The notes: generated by a model not told the origin, from the sequence alone. A stretch of DNA of 64,000 nucleotides from Juglans regia (GCF_001411555.2 NC_049908.1:29054724-29118723); one strand, 5' to 3'; positions 41,040 to 55,180 are shown, counted from the first letter of the stretch. A program made the numbers and translations.

Positions 41040-43144
41040 AGGGTCTGGACGACTGACGTTAGGACTGTGCGTGACCTTTATATCTTTTCTTTTGGTTAAT
41101 GCTCCAATCTATTGGCTGCGTTTAAAGTTTCATTTGTTCAAGAGCGGTAATATAGCGACCGCACCTAGCTAGGGTTCGGAGCTATCATTAATGATTTTAT
41201 GATTTTTATTTTTTTTGTATTTTTAAAAAAATAAAAAAATTTAGAATATTATTAAAAAATATTTACTTAATTATGAAGTAAATAAAATAATAATAAAAAA
41301 ATAGAGCGGTAAAAACTATTGATAAAACTCATTGGTAAGAGTAGTATTATTCTTTGTTCAAAGATGTTTAAGTGGCTGAACCTTTTCGGGGGAATGTTTT
41401 ACAGTTCTTAATAGGCTTCTCAATTTTCTGAACATAATAGTTGGGTAGTTGCCTATTTTACTATTTTGTAGGTATAAGGGAGAATAAAAGAAAAAGTGTG
41501 TAGATATCTTTTGACAATTAGTCAGACAAGGGAGATGTGTTTTTTACTATTGTGCTAGAGCCACCGATAGTGGGTACCGAGGTGTGTAAATTTATTTTTG
41601 TTTCTTTTTTTGTATTTTTTATATATTTTTAAAGAAAAACACAATACTAAAATATAAATAAACACAAATCCTAAAAAAAAAATGTGAAATTCGGTACACT
41701 TTGTCGGTGGAAATAATATTTTGGAGTATCATTTCCCTATATAATATAAGGAGATGCACTCATCAATATCAAATAATTCAAGTCTCCTACATAGAGTAGT
41801 GCTACATATACTTAATAAAACTTATAAAAAATTTACTTCTCTGCATGTCAGTTATTAATATGTTGAAAATCATAAAATTTGAAATTTAAAATTTAAAATA
41901 AAAATAAATTAACAAAATGAGTCTTATAAGTAAAATTGTAAGTATATGTATTTCTCATTCTTTTCTAATATTGCAAAAAACGATCCAAATATCATAATCA
42001 ATCGCTAGCTTCCCATATATGCCCTGCATTTATCATTTTAATAACTACTTTTTTTTTTAGGATCTTTTCCTTCGGGAACCCTCTCTCTCACTCAAAAAAA
42101 AAAAAAAAAACCTCAACATCTGAGTTTTGCCAAAAGAGGAGGCCTCGACTTCCTCCTCCTCCCCCCTCTCCTTCCCTCCTCTCTAATTTTTCCTCCTCAT
42201 TCTCCCTCTCATTCCCTCCTTTCATAGTTTATTTTTCTTCCTTCAAGGTCGAAAAAGTCAGATCTATAGTTTTTGGACAACTCTCAAGAAACATACATAG
42301 CACAAGAAGACTCACAGGCAGCAAATCGTTCGGAGGATAATGACGGTTTTGTTGAAATCACCGCATGTGGTCTTCACACACGACTCCCAATTGCGCGTGG
42401 TCCTCATGCGCCACACGCGCCGAATCAACTGAATCACCACCACTAGATCTTTTTAGATCTGACTTTTGTGGCTGAAAAGAGACAATAAGCTTGTTGCCTT
42501 TACGCGCCGTCAAAGTCTACCGGAGTTGGTTCAAACTGTAATTCATCATTTTTCGTTCTTGTTTTTCTTATTATATTGTAAAAATAAAAAAAAAAGTTCA
42601 TCTTTTGGACAGTTTGTCCGTATTGGTTAAGTCCTCACTTTCTATGAAGGGTGAAGTTGAGTCTTTGTTTAGGTAGAATGCTGTCTCTTGGACATTTGTC
42701 TGAATAGAGTATTGGTAGCAGTAAAGTCCAGACCAATCCAGTAGCGTACTGGTAGAGCTTCAAATGGTTGATATGAGGATATATCTGCATGTATCCGGTC
42801 ATGAATGTAAATTTCTCTTGATGAATAAATGAATGAATGATGCCATTGCCCTTCAAAAAAAAGGAAAAAAACTACCCTTTTTTTCCTCAATTATCAGTTT
42901 CCAAAAGAATAAAAATTTTGGATTTGTGTCTTTTGTTTGAACTTTATTATACATCTAAAATAGATTTCACAATATTTAATAAGTCTTTAATATTGTTCAA
43001 ATATTCACAATAATAAAAGAAAAATGAAAAAAATTAATATTTTAATATCATATTGTATGAAAGTTTTAAAATATGAGTAGCTTTATCCCTATCTTAAATA
43101 ATAATTATGAAATCTATTTTTATATATCTATTTCTTTTTTAATC
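41040..43144. other. Spacer between segments A and B
   Basis: AT-rich with no recognisable intact gene. 41040-41465 is an insertion relative to block C. Further right are a CT/CTC-rich stretch (about 42075-42240) and GC-richer sequence at 42330-42540 without a clear frame. A possible LINE-type 3' end lies at 42595-42868. Confidence 0.45.
42595..42868 (+). mobile_element. Possible retroelement 3' end
   Basis: A stretch ending GAATGAATGATGCCATTGCCC, then TTCAAAAAAAA. The tail looks like a polyadenylated retrotransposed end. I found no target duplication and no coding domain. Confidence 0.35.
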
Positions 43145-44420
43145 TTTTTTTTTTTTAGATATGGAGGACAGTACCTCCGAAACTTTATTGAAACCCTCAC
43201 TTTTGGTGGAGAAAACCGTAGTTACATCTTAAACCCACTTATTAAAAATCAATCAAACAATAAACATCATTCAACATGAAAAATAAAACTATACAAAGCC
43301 TCAACTAAATCCGTAACTAAAGAAGACCCAATTTTTCAATTTTTAAAAACCCTCTTAATAACTTAGGAATATCCTTATAAAAAACCTAGTGATAAGACAA
43401 GCCTTCCGCTCCAATTTTTGCAAGATAATCTGCCGAAGAGTTCCCTTCCCGAAAAATTTGTTGAAAATTTAAATTCATCTCTCTCAACAAGACTTGAATT
43501 TCATCCAAAAAAATCTGCCAAATACTAAACACATCTTTTGTCAAGCAACCGTTTGATAACTAACATGGAGTCCATCTCAATATCAATATTCAGGAAACCA
43601 AAGGATTTTGCAAATCGCAAACCATGCAATAATCTTATTAATTTAGCTTTATTATTCATATCTTCGTCAAAATGATTCGAAAAAGAAGTCAGAAATTTAC
43701 CATGGTGATCTTGAAAGACTCCACCAGCGCCCATGATACCTGGGTTGCCGATACAACTGCCATCAATATTTAATTTAACTCTCCCTGCAATTGGCGGACA
43801 CCATCAGACAAGCATTGACCTTGTCGAAATTCTATGTTGAATCGGCACAAGTGATCTTAAGATGTCTTCATCATGGCTCGACAACACAGCTTTATCTTGA
43901 GTTTCGTAGCAAACCAGTAAATGGAGACTTTAAGTCTCACCCAAACCGACTGCATTGGTTTGTGTACTTCTTCCATTCCAGCTTTACATCTTCTATTCCA
44001 TAAACACTATAGAACAATACATGGAATTATGCCGAACAAAGAACCAACCTTGGAGGAGTTTTTTGCTTTTTGAATCCAACAATTCACTCTATCACGCCAT
44101 CTCCTTACTCTCATGGACTGCGAACCCACACAATCAAAAACTTTTTTCCAAATCATTTCAGCAAACTCTCCATTCACCAAGACATGATTTAGATCCTCAT
44201 AGGCCCCTAAATCACAACAATTGCATCTCGACACAATAGGGATCTGCAACTTAGAAACATTATCATCCACACACAAAGCATTTTGAAAAGCTTTCCAAAC
44301 CATAACAGATTTTTTTTTTGGTAAAGAAGGATGCCACACCCACTTAGACCAGGCAACCTATGGAGCTCGAAATCTCAAACAAGAATAAAACCTTGATCTA
44401 AATGGAGGTTGAAAAATTTC
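43145..44420 (-). mobile_element. 5'-truncated, degenerate LINE (zf-RVT and RNase H domains)
   Basis: On the minus strand, in order: a reverse-transcriptase zinc-binding region (about 44339-44007; KAFQNALCVDDN, VSRCNCCDLGAYEDLNHVLV), and an RNase H-like region (about 43794-43525; GAGGVFQDHHGKFL, IDIEMDSMLVI). A 3' UTR follows, ending in poly-A at about 43157-43146. Stops and frame breaks separate the domains, so the copy is dead. No reverse transcriptase core is present. Confidence 0.8.
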
Positions 44421-46782
44421 GACTACTGATAAGCGTGACCATTTTCTTCAAATATTGATGCTAGTTTAAAAACTGAATGAATAAAAAATTCATTAATTCC
44501 AAGATAAAAGTATAAATTACATCAAGATTTAGATGAAATCTACATTAAAAAAAAAAAAACAATTTGGTAGGGTACTTATTGTAGTTAAATCATTTTATTT
44601 TAGCTTTTTAGATAAGTGTTGGTTTACCATGTTACCAAATCAGATTATAAGTTTAGTTTGATTCCATACTTTATAAAATAATTCAACTTGAACGTTTTTA
44701 CACCACACATAATTCACGTAGTATAATTCTATTTTAAAGATAAATATTTGGTCTGTACACAAATTTTAAATAGGAAATTTTACACGCCAACATAGCTCAT
44801 ACCCAATGAATATGTATAAATATGTAACCTATGTTTATATATATACTCTCTCTTAAACATTTGAAAATCATTTTTATATATGTTTTAGATAGCGTATATG
44901 TAACATTTGGTCATTTTATCTTAATTCGTTTGGATGCAGAAACCACTCACCTCATCTCATTATTATAATTTTTTTAAATTCTCACACAAAATATAATAAA
45001 CAATTCAACTTTTTCAAATCACAAAATAATAATAATATTAAAAAATAATATTTTATTAAACTCATCTAAAACTATCTCATTTTATTTCACTCTCTAAACG
45101 AACCCTAATCATTTTGTAAAATATAAAATAAAACTAAAGAGTCCGTGCATTTAGAAAGCTTTTTTTCTTTTCCTCTTGGCCATTAAAAAGACATTTCAAA
45201 TTAAAGCGGTCTAGATTGATTACACATACGAAATTATATCAATTCATATCATTTTTATAATTTTTTTAAATTTTTATATAAAATATAATAAAAATTCTAC
45301 TTTTTTTATCCATGCTTTATAGCTTTATTGTTGCTTCATTTATATATTTGATTTTGGCTTTTTCTTTGTGCTAGTCATGCTTTATGCTTTTTCTGAATCC
45401 AATGACAATATATTACGGGGGTAAAGAAATAAAAGAACGGTGATGACGGACAACGTACGAGAACGACGAGGAAGACTAGCAGGCTAAGGCTCGAGACTTG
45501 CAGGCTAAGGACCTTAGGTATTGTTTGGATATTGAGAAGTTATCTTATTTAAAATATATTTTTATTATTTATTATTTTATTATTATTTTTCACTACTTTT
45601 AATATTCTATTTATATTTTTTTATTAAATTTTCACTATTATTTACAAACATTCACAAATATTCTCATTACCCAAACGTCTCATCTCATCATTATAATTTG
45701 TTTTAAATTTTTACACAAAATATAATAAACAATTCAATTTTTTTAAATCTCAAAACAATAATATTATTACAAAAATAATATTTTAACAATATTTTATTTA
45801 ACTTATCTAAAACCATCTCATTTTATTTCATTTCATTCTCCAAACGAGCCCTAAGTCTGCCCGTTGAACATGGTACATAACAAGCCTTATTTTTTTTCAC
45901 ATATAAGAAAAAATGAATTGAGATTAAAGTTAAAAATTAAATAAAATATTGTTAGAATAAATTTTTCTAATATTATTTTTATTTCGAAATTTGAAAACGT
46001 CGAATTGTTTATTTTATTTTGTGTTAACATTTGAGAAAATTGTAATGATTAAATGAGATGAGATGAGATGAAGTGGGTTGAGAGGAATTGTGAAAAGAAA
46101 ATGACAGTTGAACCAATAAAAATGACAGATAAAAGTGATTGATTGATTTTTTTTATTTTTATTTTTTTAATTTGTTTTACTTAATAATTAAGATTTTTAT
46201 TTCGTGATTTGAAAAAGTTGAATTATTTATTTTATTTTGTGTTAAAATTTGAGAAAGTTGTAATGGTTAAATGAGATGAGATGAGATGAAGTGAGTTGAG
46301 AGGAATTGTGAAAAGAAAATGACAGTAGAACCTATAAAAATGACCGATAAAAGTGACTGATTGATTTTTTTATTTTTATTTTTTTAATTTGTTTTACTTA
46401 ATAATTAAGAAAGTGCTACACAACCTCCTCAACTTTCACACATCACATTTTTTTAAATTTAAAATTTTTTTTTTTCAGTTTATTCTTTTTAAATTAATTC
46501 AATTATTTTATTCACTATTCATATATTAAATATTTGATAAAAGAAAAAAATAGTAAAAATTAAAAAAAAAATGTGGTATATGGAGGTTGTGTGAATAGTA
46601 GGAGGTTGTGATTTTTTCTTAATAAATTGATGATTTTTTTTCTATTTTTTAAAAATATATAAAAAAATGTTAAAAAAAAAATAAAATTTGCGCTTACGGT
46701 TGAATTCTTCGGTTGATTATCGGTCCTTGTAGAGCTACCTATTGCGAAAACGAACGAGGCTTAACTCCTCTGTTACCTTCCT

Positions 46783-46789
46783 TATAAAA
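46783..46789 (+). promoter_or_regulatory. TATA box of Hsp70 copy B
   Basis: TATAAAA, 148 bases before the ATG. The flanking 200 bases are nearly identical to the copy A promoter. Confidence 0.6.
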
Positions 46790-46930
46790 CCGGTACTGCG
46801 TGCTTAAACACTGCGCTGTCTCTTCGACTTATCAAAACGTAGTGCAGATCTTTCTCTTTACAAATCAGAAACTTCTAGACATTTTCTTCTTTGTTTTTCT
46901 GTAACTTTTTCCGGTTAAGTTTTGTTAATT

Positions 46931-49829
46931 ATGGCTGGTAAAGGCAATGGTCCGGCAATTGGGATTGACTTGGGAACGTGCTATTCGTGTGCGGCAGTTT
47001 GGAAAGAAAACCGGGTGGAGATCATACCCAATGAGCTTGGGAACCGAAAGACTCCATCTTATGTGGCTTTCAATGAGACCCACCGTTTGATCGGTAATGG
47101 GGCCATGGACCAGGCTGCCATGAATCATAGCAACACTGTTTTTGGTATGTTTCTTGTTCTTTGGTACTGTTACGAGTTCAGATTTTAGAGTCTTGCTTCC
47201 AAAATAGTGGTTAATTATTTCTCGGACGCATATATAGATGCGTTCTGTTTTTATGTTCATTTAAATATATTGTTTTTCTTTCTTGAAGATGATGTTAAAA
47301 GAAAAATGTCCGAGTTGTAGATAGATCTTTGTTTGCCTTTAGAGAAATCTCTATCTTTGCATAAAAAAGTTGAAAGTTGACCTGTTGAACTTTTTTTTTT
47401 GCTTTCTGATAGTTTCGATTTCTGAAGCTAAGCATGTTTAATGTAATGATTTGTTTGTATGTTGATGTTCTTGCCCGTGGGATGAAGACGCTAAACGTTT
47501 GATTGGAAGGAAATTCGACGATGCCTCGGTGCAACATGACATGAAATTGTGGCCATTCAAGGTGGTTCCTAGCCATGATGGGAGGCCACTTATTGTGGTT
47601 GAATACAAGTACGAGGAAAAGCGGTTTTGGCCCGAGGAAATCTCTTCAATGATTCTCATAAAGATGAAGGAGATTGCTGAGGCTTATTGTGGTTCGAAGA
47701 TAAAAAATGCTGTTATCTCTGTCCCTGCTCGTTTTAATCATTCACAGCGTCAAGCAACAATGGATGCTGGTGTCATTGCAGGCCTGAATGTGATGCGAAT
47801 AATCAACGAGCCAACTGCTGCTGCTATTGCATATGGGCTTGACAAGGAGAATAATGCTGGTGAGAAGAATGTGCTCATCTTTGATCTTGGTGGTGGTACT
47901 TTGGATGTCTCAGTTCTCACCATAATTGAAGGGGGTCTTTTTGAAGTCAAAGCTACGGCTGGTGATACCCACTTGGGAGGTGAGGATTTTGATCGTAGAA
48001 TGGTGAACCATTTCCTTCAAGAGTTCAGAAAAAAGCATAAGCGGGAGATTACTTGTGGTAAGGCTCTTAGGAAGTTGTGGACTGCTTGTGAAAAGGCCAA
48101 GAGGATCCTCTCATTTAATACTCGAACTACAATTGAGATTGATTCTCTGTTTGATGGTATTGACTTCAACACAAGCATTACCCGAGCAAGGTTTGAGGAG
48201 CTTAACATGGATTTGTTCAGAAAGTGTAGGGAGCCCTTAAAGAAGTGTTTGAAGGATGCTAAGATCGATAAGAACAGTGTACATGACATGGTTCTAGTTG
48301 GAGGGTCTACTAGGATTCCCAAGATTCGGGAATTGTTGCAGGAATGCTTTGATGGGAAGGAGCTCTACCAAAGGATTAACCCTGATGAAGCTGTTGCTTA
48401 TGGTGCTGCTGTTCAGGCCGCAAATCTCGATAGTGAGGGTGGTAGGAAAGTGCCGAATATCTCGTGCCAAGATGTCACTCCTCTATCCCTTGGATTGGAG
48501 ACTACTGGAGGGGTCATGAGTTTTATGATACCAAGAAACACCACCATTCCCTTCAAGAAGGAGAAGGAGTTCTCAACCAAGGAAGATAACCAGCCTTACG
48601 TTCTGATTCAGGTGTATGAGGGTGAACGTACCAAAACTCGTGACAACAACTTGCTGGGCAAGTTCAAACTCTCTGGTATTCCTGCTTCTCCTAGTGGCAT
48701 TTCAAAAATCACTGTTTCATTTGATGTCGATGCTAATGGTATCTTGAACGCCTCTGCCAAGGACAAAACCACTGGACAGAAGACTGGCATCACAATCACC
48801 CACGAGGGCAGGCTCTCCAAGGAAGAGATTGAGAAGTTAGTGCAGGAGGCTAAGAAGTACAGGGCTGATGACGAGGAAAATAAAATGAAAGTTGATACAA
48901 AGAATGAACTCGAGAACTATGCTTACAACATGATGAACGCATTCAAAGATGAAAAGATTGTAGCTAAGGTCCCTGCTGCAGAAAAGAAGAAGATTGAAGA
49001 AGCTATCGAGCAGGCTATCCATTGGCTTGACCGAAACCAACTTGCTGAGGCAGAAGAATTTGAGTTCAAGAAGGGCGAGCTGATGAGCATCTGCGACCCT
49101 TTCATTGCCACAATTGATCAAGGTGTTGAAGGTGACACGAGTGGAACCACGCAAGCTGGGGAATCTGAGAAGTGCATTGATCAGCAAAAGGAGTGTAATG
49201 TCAAGGTCGAGGCAAAGAATGCACTGGAGAGCTACGCTTACAATATGAGGAACTCTTTAAAAGATGAAAAGATTTTAGCTAAGGTCCCTGCAGCTGACAA
49301 AAAGAGGATCAAAGATGTAATTGAGCAGGCTATCCATTGGCTCGAAGGGAACCACAATGCCAAGGTAGATGAATATAAGGTCAGGATGAAGGAACTGGAG
49401 AGCATCTGCGACCCAGTCATCGCCAGGACTTATCAGGTTGCTAATGGTGACATTGGTGAAGCCTCGCAAAAGCATAAGGAACCCAATAATGAGACCAAAA
49501 CCAAAATGCAGGAGGCTGAGAAGGATATGGAACAGGAAAAGGAGCATAAGACGAAGGAGACAGAGAAGGGGAAGAAGAAGGTTGAGAAGAAGAACATGGC
49601 CAAAGATATGGTGCATGAGGTTGAGGCAAAAAATGCTTTGGAAAGTTGTGCTTACTACATGAGGGAGAAAATCAGAGCTGTGAAGAATGATTTGACAAAG
49701 ACTGAAGATGCAATTGAGCAGACTATCCTTTGGGTTGATAGGAACCAGAATGCTGAGACAGGGGAGTTTGAGAATAAGATGAAGGAGCTAGAGGGCATCT
49801 GTCCCCCGTTCATTGCCAAAATGAACTAA
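46931..49829 (+). CDS. HSP70: Hsp70-family chaperone with triplicated C-terminal lid, copy B
   Basis: Exons 46931-47144 and 47488-49829 give 851 aa, a close paralogue of copy A. The ATPase motifs are all retained ([34 protein letters not shown]). The three lids lie at about residues 539-616, 644-721 and 782-851, again without EEVD. Differences from A include Asn-Glu-Leu-Gly (as in normal Hsp70) instead of Leu-Trp near residue 43, and VPARFN instead of VPACFN. An extra residue before the linker gives [16 protein letters not shown]. There the normally hydrophobic LLLL run has become ISCQ. The intron differs from that of A by small indels. The open frame over 2.5 kb argues for selection or recent duplication. 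Confidence 0.93.
48888..49826 (+). repeat. Three tandem lid-coding repeats in Hsp70 copy B
   Basis: Same arrangement as in copy A, starting at about 48888, 49203 and 49617. All three units were present before the two genes duplicated. Confidence 0.9.
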
Positions 49830-49852
49830 GGAGTTGGTGGTGATAAAAAAAA

Positions 49853-52800
49853 AAAACAATACTGCTACATTCAAGCGCAGTTTTTGCCTGTATATGCACA
49901 CCCCTGACGTGGTAAAATGCCACGTCAGCGTTTATATTATAGTAAAAAAAATGAAAAAAGTCAAAATGCGAATTTCATTTATGTGTCTGCATTTTTTCAT
50001 TTCAAAGAAAACCTCTCCCGCCCCTTTCGTCTCTCCATCAAATCGATCCTCTGTCGGCTGCTATAGTCCTCGACGTTAAACCGGGTAAGATTCTTTACAT
50101 AAAATTTTCTTTTGTTCATCTGTGCTAGTGTTTAACAATGTTTGACTTGGAAAATTTGTCAAACGAATTGGTAGGGACTATCAAATCTGTGTTGAGAAAA
50201 AAGGTTGGGAAATCTGCGTGAGTTGTGAAATCTGAGACTCTGTGAGTTATGGAATCTGTGAAAGGAAGGATTGTGTTTTTTTTTCTTTGTTTTTTTGGTT
50301 CAATAAAGTAGCTACCATAAACAAGTTTAGAGCTATATAGAATGCACAGATGCTTGTGTTTTTTGTTGTCCCTTTAGTAGGGTGTTGTGATATTGTGGGA
50401 AATTGGTTTTTTCACTTCAAGAAATTGATACGAGAGAAGGGTATCACACAATTTTGATATTTTTTCTAGAACATTTCCAAGTATGAGTGAAAAAATATTA
50501 TATATCATAATTTTTTAATCATTATTGTTTTATCTTCATAGATATTATAATGTGCAATCCAAATAGATTCTATAAAAATAAAATGAGAATAATATGTTAG
50601 ATTTACTTTACAATAAATCTAAGTAAGGAACAAGCGACATGCTTGCAATGCTTTGACCTCACCAATCTTCCCATAGTCTGGTGGCTCTTTCTTGGTTCGT
50701 AGTATTTTTTCAACTACAAAAATATGTGACGGGAAACGACATAAGCTGAATTGAATAGCTTAAAACAATGCATGCATATATAAAATTAGTTTTACAATCG
50801 CAAAGCCGGTAGGAATCAATTGGTTTCCTATGTATGCATATTGAGTATATATGTTGGATTACACATTTCTTCTTTTGGCTATTCACTTTTCTAGATTTGT
50901 TATTATGCAAGATCTCAATATTCTATTTTGAATTTTCTAGACGGGGAAAGAGAAAAGAAGACACATCTCGAATGACATCTCCTGTCAAAAATCCTTCAAA
51001 CAGGTATTGTAATATTATTTCAATAGTTATAGTGTGTTTATTTTATGTGTAGTCACTGCCAACTTGAGTTGATTAACATTATTAAGATTTGTATTAGGAC
51101 ATATTGAGACCACTTTATTCAGATTTTTCAAACTACTTGCATGGTTACTACGGTTCAAACTATGTGTGTTGATGATGGTTTGATGTTGTGGTGGTGAGAA
51201 GTTGTGATATGGTTGTTATCTTGTATCTTGTGTGTTGGTGGTTTTGAGAAGTTGGTTGGTGGTGGTGATATTAGAAGACAGTTGTGTTGGTAGTGGTAAG
51301 ATGTTGTGATATGATAGTTATCTTGTATCTTATGTGTTGGTGGTTTTGAGATGTTGTGTATTGGTGGTGGCTAGTAAGTGATTCTCTAATTTACTCATGA
51401 ATGTGTTGTCATTACTGTTATGCATATGTGTAATTTAAGTTGTTCTCTCGTACCAGGTACAAAAAAAGCCTGCTTTGAATGTCATGGAGGCATAACACTG
51501 GTAACGAGAAGATTTACTTGTAAATACTCAGTTATAAGATTCATAGCCTGCTTTGTTGTTGTTTATGTATTAAAATGCCCAAAACTTGTAGTTTATGGGC
51601 AAACATGTATTTGAGTCGTTGTTTTGTATCCATACTCAATTTATATAAATTTGATTGAATGTGGTTAGTATAATTAAAATTAGGATTCTATAGATCCATA
51701 AGTGCAAAAGATGTTGCGATGCTTTGAGCTGAGTTTGATATTGCTTACCATGTCCAAGGAACAAAAAATAAAAATAAAAAATAAAACTTTATCATTTCAA
51801 AAATCCCCATCAATTTGGTCGTATAAAATACAATGAAATAAATATGGTGCATAGCCAATAGACACATAGTAGTGTGCGTGCATGTCGCATGTTAGCTAAG
51901 CGCTTTCGAAGATGGGCTTCATTGCTGTGGAGTGCAAACTCTCTCTTCCCAATCTCTTCTTCTTTGCTTTGAAGCGCTTCCTTTTTCCTTAACAATTATG
52001 CTTCTCTTTTTACAAGGGCTTTCTCTCTGACATCACTACTATTTACCTACTTGAAATATTTGCAGTATGGCATTCCCTAATTATACACAAATCATAAAAT
52101 ATGTTTGATGTCAAAAATTTAAATAAAACATTATGCCTTCAGAAATTTAAATAAGTAGATGCAAGGCAAGCAACAACGATTGCAATGGTGGAACAGGTAA
52201 GTGGTTTGGCTTGAAGTCGCAATGAGAGTAACTGTGTGATAATTTAGGGCTACCTATGTGATGGTGGAATGATTGCTCTCCACACAATGAGAATAACTGT
52301 GTGATAATTGACAAAGATGGTACCTGTAGTGATAGAATATTCTAGTGGTGGCATTGGTGTTGTTGATTACTGCCTAAGAACATTCATTCATGAAAAACCA
52401 TAAGAAATAGAACTCATATTCATGTAAAGCTACAACTTCGGACCTGTTTTTCCATCAACTGATCAGTTAGGTAGTATGCAGACTTATCTTTAGGCAAGAG
52501 AAAGGATGCATTTCCAATCTTTAACCTCTATAGGGCACATTACATATTTTCCCTCAATACAATTTTTTTCCTAGACAACATAACACCTAAAAGAAAGGTA
52601 ACGTTCCCTTCTCTAAGTTACTCCATTCCCACCCCATATTGCAACCAAATACAACCCAATGGAGCAGCAACTATCAATCTAGATAAAGCAATGATATTGG
52701 TGTGGGTCGTCACCATAATAGAGTAAGTTTCTAATATTTTGGAAACAAATATCACAAACTTATTGACATTTAAGTGTTTGGAAGCGTATAAATTAAAGTC

Positions 52801-53577
52801 CAAGGCAACTTACAACAGTAGAAGATGAAATTATGGTAATAAGAGTTAACATGATTTTGGGTAATAAAAATTTCTTCTGGAATTACTGAGACATAAAGGG
52901 CACCAATAGAAAGAGACCTTTGAAACCATATCAAACAAAAAAATCTCATAATCCAAACAAATCTGAATATTTCACAAAAATATTCACAAAATAATTCTTT
53001 ACAATACCGCTAAAAAAATGGGGAATAAATGACGATTCTAATTCTAGAAAAGAGAAATTAACCCACAATAAAAAAAAAAACAAGATGTGGGATTGATGGA
53101 TCAGTCTGCACACACATTTTTATAGAAGTAAAATATGCGGGATTGGAGTCGTTACCTAGGATCAAATTGAACCGATAGAGAAATCCAAGCAACACAGAGA
53201 TTTCCGAGCATTACAGAGATTTAGAGAGAGGGCGATAGGGTGGGTTAGGTTCGGTAATGGGAATGTGCGTCGAGCCTTAGAGAGACTGCACTCTTTGGGG
53301 TTACGTCGAACCAAGTAATGAGGAGGGAAGGGCTTGGTGGGTGATCTTGAGCGGATGGAAGTGGGGAGGGAAGGGCTTCGTGCCGGTGTCTCGAGTGGAT
53401 GGTGAAGAAGTGGGGGAAATAAAAAATGCACCGTTCCATCACTTTTAATTTCATTTCAGAAATCTGTCAAATGAAAAGGGGACTGTTTCATCACTTAATC
53501 CAAATGCTGAGTTTTAGTCCATGTACGAGACTGTCCGGGGCAGCCCCCTCACGCCTGCATTTAGACATTTTTTTTTT
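49853..53577. mobile_element. 3.7-kb insertion downstream of Hsp70 B, probable non-autonomous DNA transposon
   Basis: Segment A is continuous across this point: the A run after the stop codon, then ATAGATTACTTTG. In B the A run is followed by this insert, and ATATAGATTTCTTTG resumes at about 53583. The left end has CTGCTACATTCAAGCG and a perfect hairpin CTGACGTGG/CCACGTCAG (about 49904-49928). The right end, reverse-complemented, has GTCTAAATGCAGGCG. The ends are only weakly similar. The interior has exon-like pieces on both strands (for example 50941-51002) and a coiled-coil-like minus frame (51880-51990; KKEALQSKEEEIGKREF). No transposase was recognised. Confidence 0.6.
51180..51375 (+). 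repeat. Imperfect tandem repeat of about 105 bp (GT-rich)
   Basis: GTTATCTTGTATCTTGTGTG, then TTGGTGGTTTTGAGA, occurs at about 51216-51255. The same order recurs at about 51319-51352, with GTTGGTGGTGG spacers. It lies inside the 3.7-kb insertion. Confidence 0.65.
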
Positions 53578-53705
53578 AAAAAATATAGATTTCTTTGTAC
53601 TATAATCTGGTCTTTGTTTGCGAGTAATTAAAAGCTATAGAGGCTTGAAGGGTGAGGCTTTAGTTACTTTTATTGCCATTGTATATTAGCATTGTAACTC
53701 AATTG

Positions 53706-53729
53706 TGTATATATATATATATATATATA
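53706..53729 (+). repeat. (TA)n microsatellite
   Basis: About eleven uninterrupted TA dinucleotides mark where homology between segments A and B breaks off. Confidence 0.85.
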
Positions 53730-54975
53730 AATATTTATATTTATATTTTTCGGCCGAATAAGGGAAGGGTAGTCAATCCAAGCTTCTCCGGTGACCATCT
53801 TTTGACACGCACACCATCGGGAGAACCCTCACCTGCTGATCTTGCAGCCGTCCACTTTGGGCGCCATTTGGGAAAAATCATATTAAGTTTCTTTTTTATT
53901 TTTTTCTTTTCTCTCTCTCTTTTATTTTTTATTTTTTATTCTTGTTTTGGTTAGCTAGTGCTTCCTCTCTTGTTAACAACTTGTTAATTCATCTTGGTTT
54001 CCTTACTTGATTCGTCTTAGGGGCGACCTTTAATATGATGTTTTAGATTATCAGTCAAGAAAGCATGGGATTTTCAAGTCTTGGTGCCTCCTTGTAATTC
54101 GTCTCCTTGAGTTTAGTTGTGGACATTTCTTTTTGGTATGTAATGAAAAGGGTATCTAGGCATTAAAAACTTTCGAGGTCTGTACACAAGAATGAGGTAT
54201 AAAATGATGTCTTGGGCTATAACAGTTGTAGTTCTTTTGTTGATTATCTGCAAAGTTCTCACTTATATGACTAATGAGACTAGTTTCTCAATTGAATTTT
54301 CATAATTGCTTTGGTTGCCATTGTTCAATAAAATGTGCTATAAATGTTTAGACTAGTTGGTCTAACTGAGAGAATACCTTTAAAACTTGTTTGTCAAAGA
54401 GAATGTGTTCCTTGTTGTCCAAGCCAATTTTCTTGTCTAAATAGGAAAGAGAACCAATTCCTCAACTGCGTAGAATAAGTCAATTATGGCAATGATACTT
54501 TAATTAATATATGGTTAGTATAATTATAAAATATGAAAAAAAAATTAAAAATATTATTATTTTAATGAATCTAATGACTAATCTAAAGTGTGGTTATGGA
54601 TAAGAAAATTTTAAATTTATGAAAAATATATATTTTTTATCAAATTTTAAAGATAAATTTAATGAAATCAATACCAATTTTCACGATAAATTTAAAGGGG
54701 ACAACTGATCATCTATAACCTCCACGAGCAACATTCAAAATGAAGCAGCACGTAAATGGTACACACGTATTGTTTGGGTACAATGTCGTGTGCCACTGGT
54801 GACTGGTGAGCGGCCAACGATCCAGTCATTCTAACTCTAGATATCTGACTATATTCTCACTTTCTTTGAACGAGGATATGGAAGTAGTTGGCATGAGAAT
54901 TTCCAATAAATGCGTCAAAATAGTTGCCTGTAATGCTCCATTTGTAGCCATTGACCATAACCGTTCTGGCCAGGT

Positions 54976-55180
54976 GGCCTCGTTTGTTTTCGGAGATGAG
55001 ATGAAATTAAAGTTAAAAAATTAAATAAAATATTGTTAAAATATATTTTTTAATATTATTTTTATTTTAAGATTTGAAAAAGTTGAATTTTTTATTTTAT
55101 TTTATATTAGAAGTTAGAAAAGTTGTAATGATTAGATGAAATGAGATGAGATGAGATGTTTTCCCAAAACAAACGAGGCC
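54976..55180 (+). mobile_element. Tourist-like MITE copy with good termini (segment B only)
   Basis: Ends GGCCTCGTTTGTTTT and AAAACAAACGAGGCC are perfect 15-base inverted repeats, and TTA follows the right end. Segment A (about 38270-38292) lacks the element. It retains about 20 bases missing on the left flank in B, so a small deletion removed the left target copy. Confidence 0.85.

Noticed and set aside
51420..51614. Open frame in the 3.7-kb insertion with a CHGGITLVTRRF-like stretch
   Set aside because: Could not be joined in frame to neighbouring exon-like pieces; no domain recognised.
53162..53454. Minus-strand frames at the right end of the 3.7-kb insertion
   Set aside because: Pyrimidine-rich, Pro/Ser/His-rich translations that look like a leader region and not a protein.
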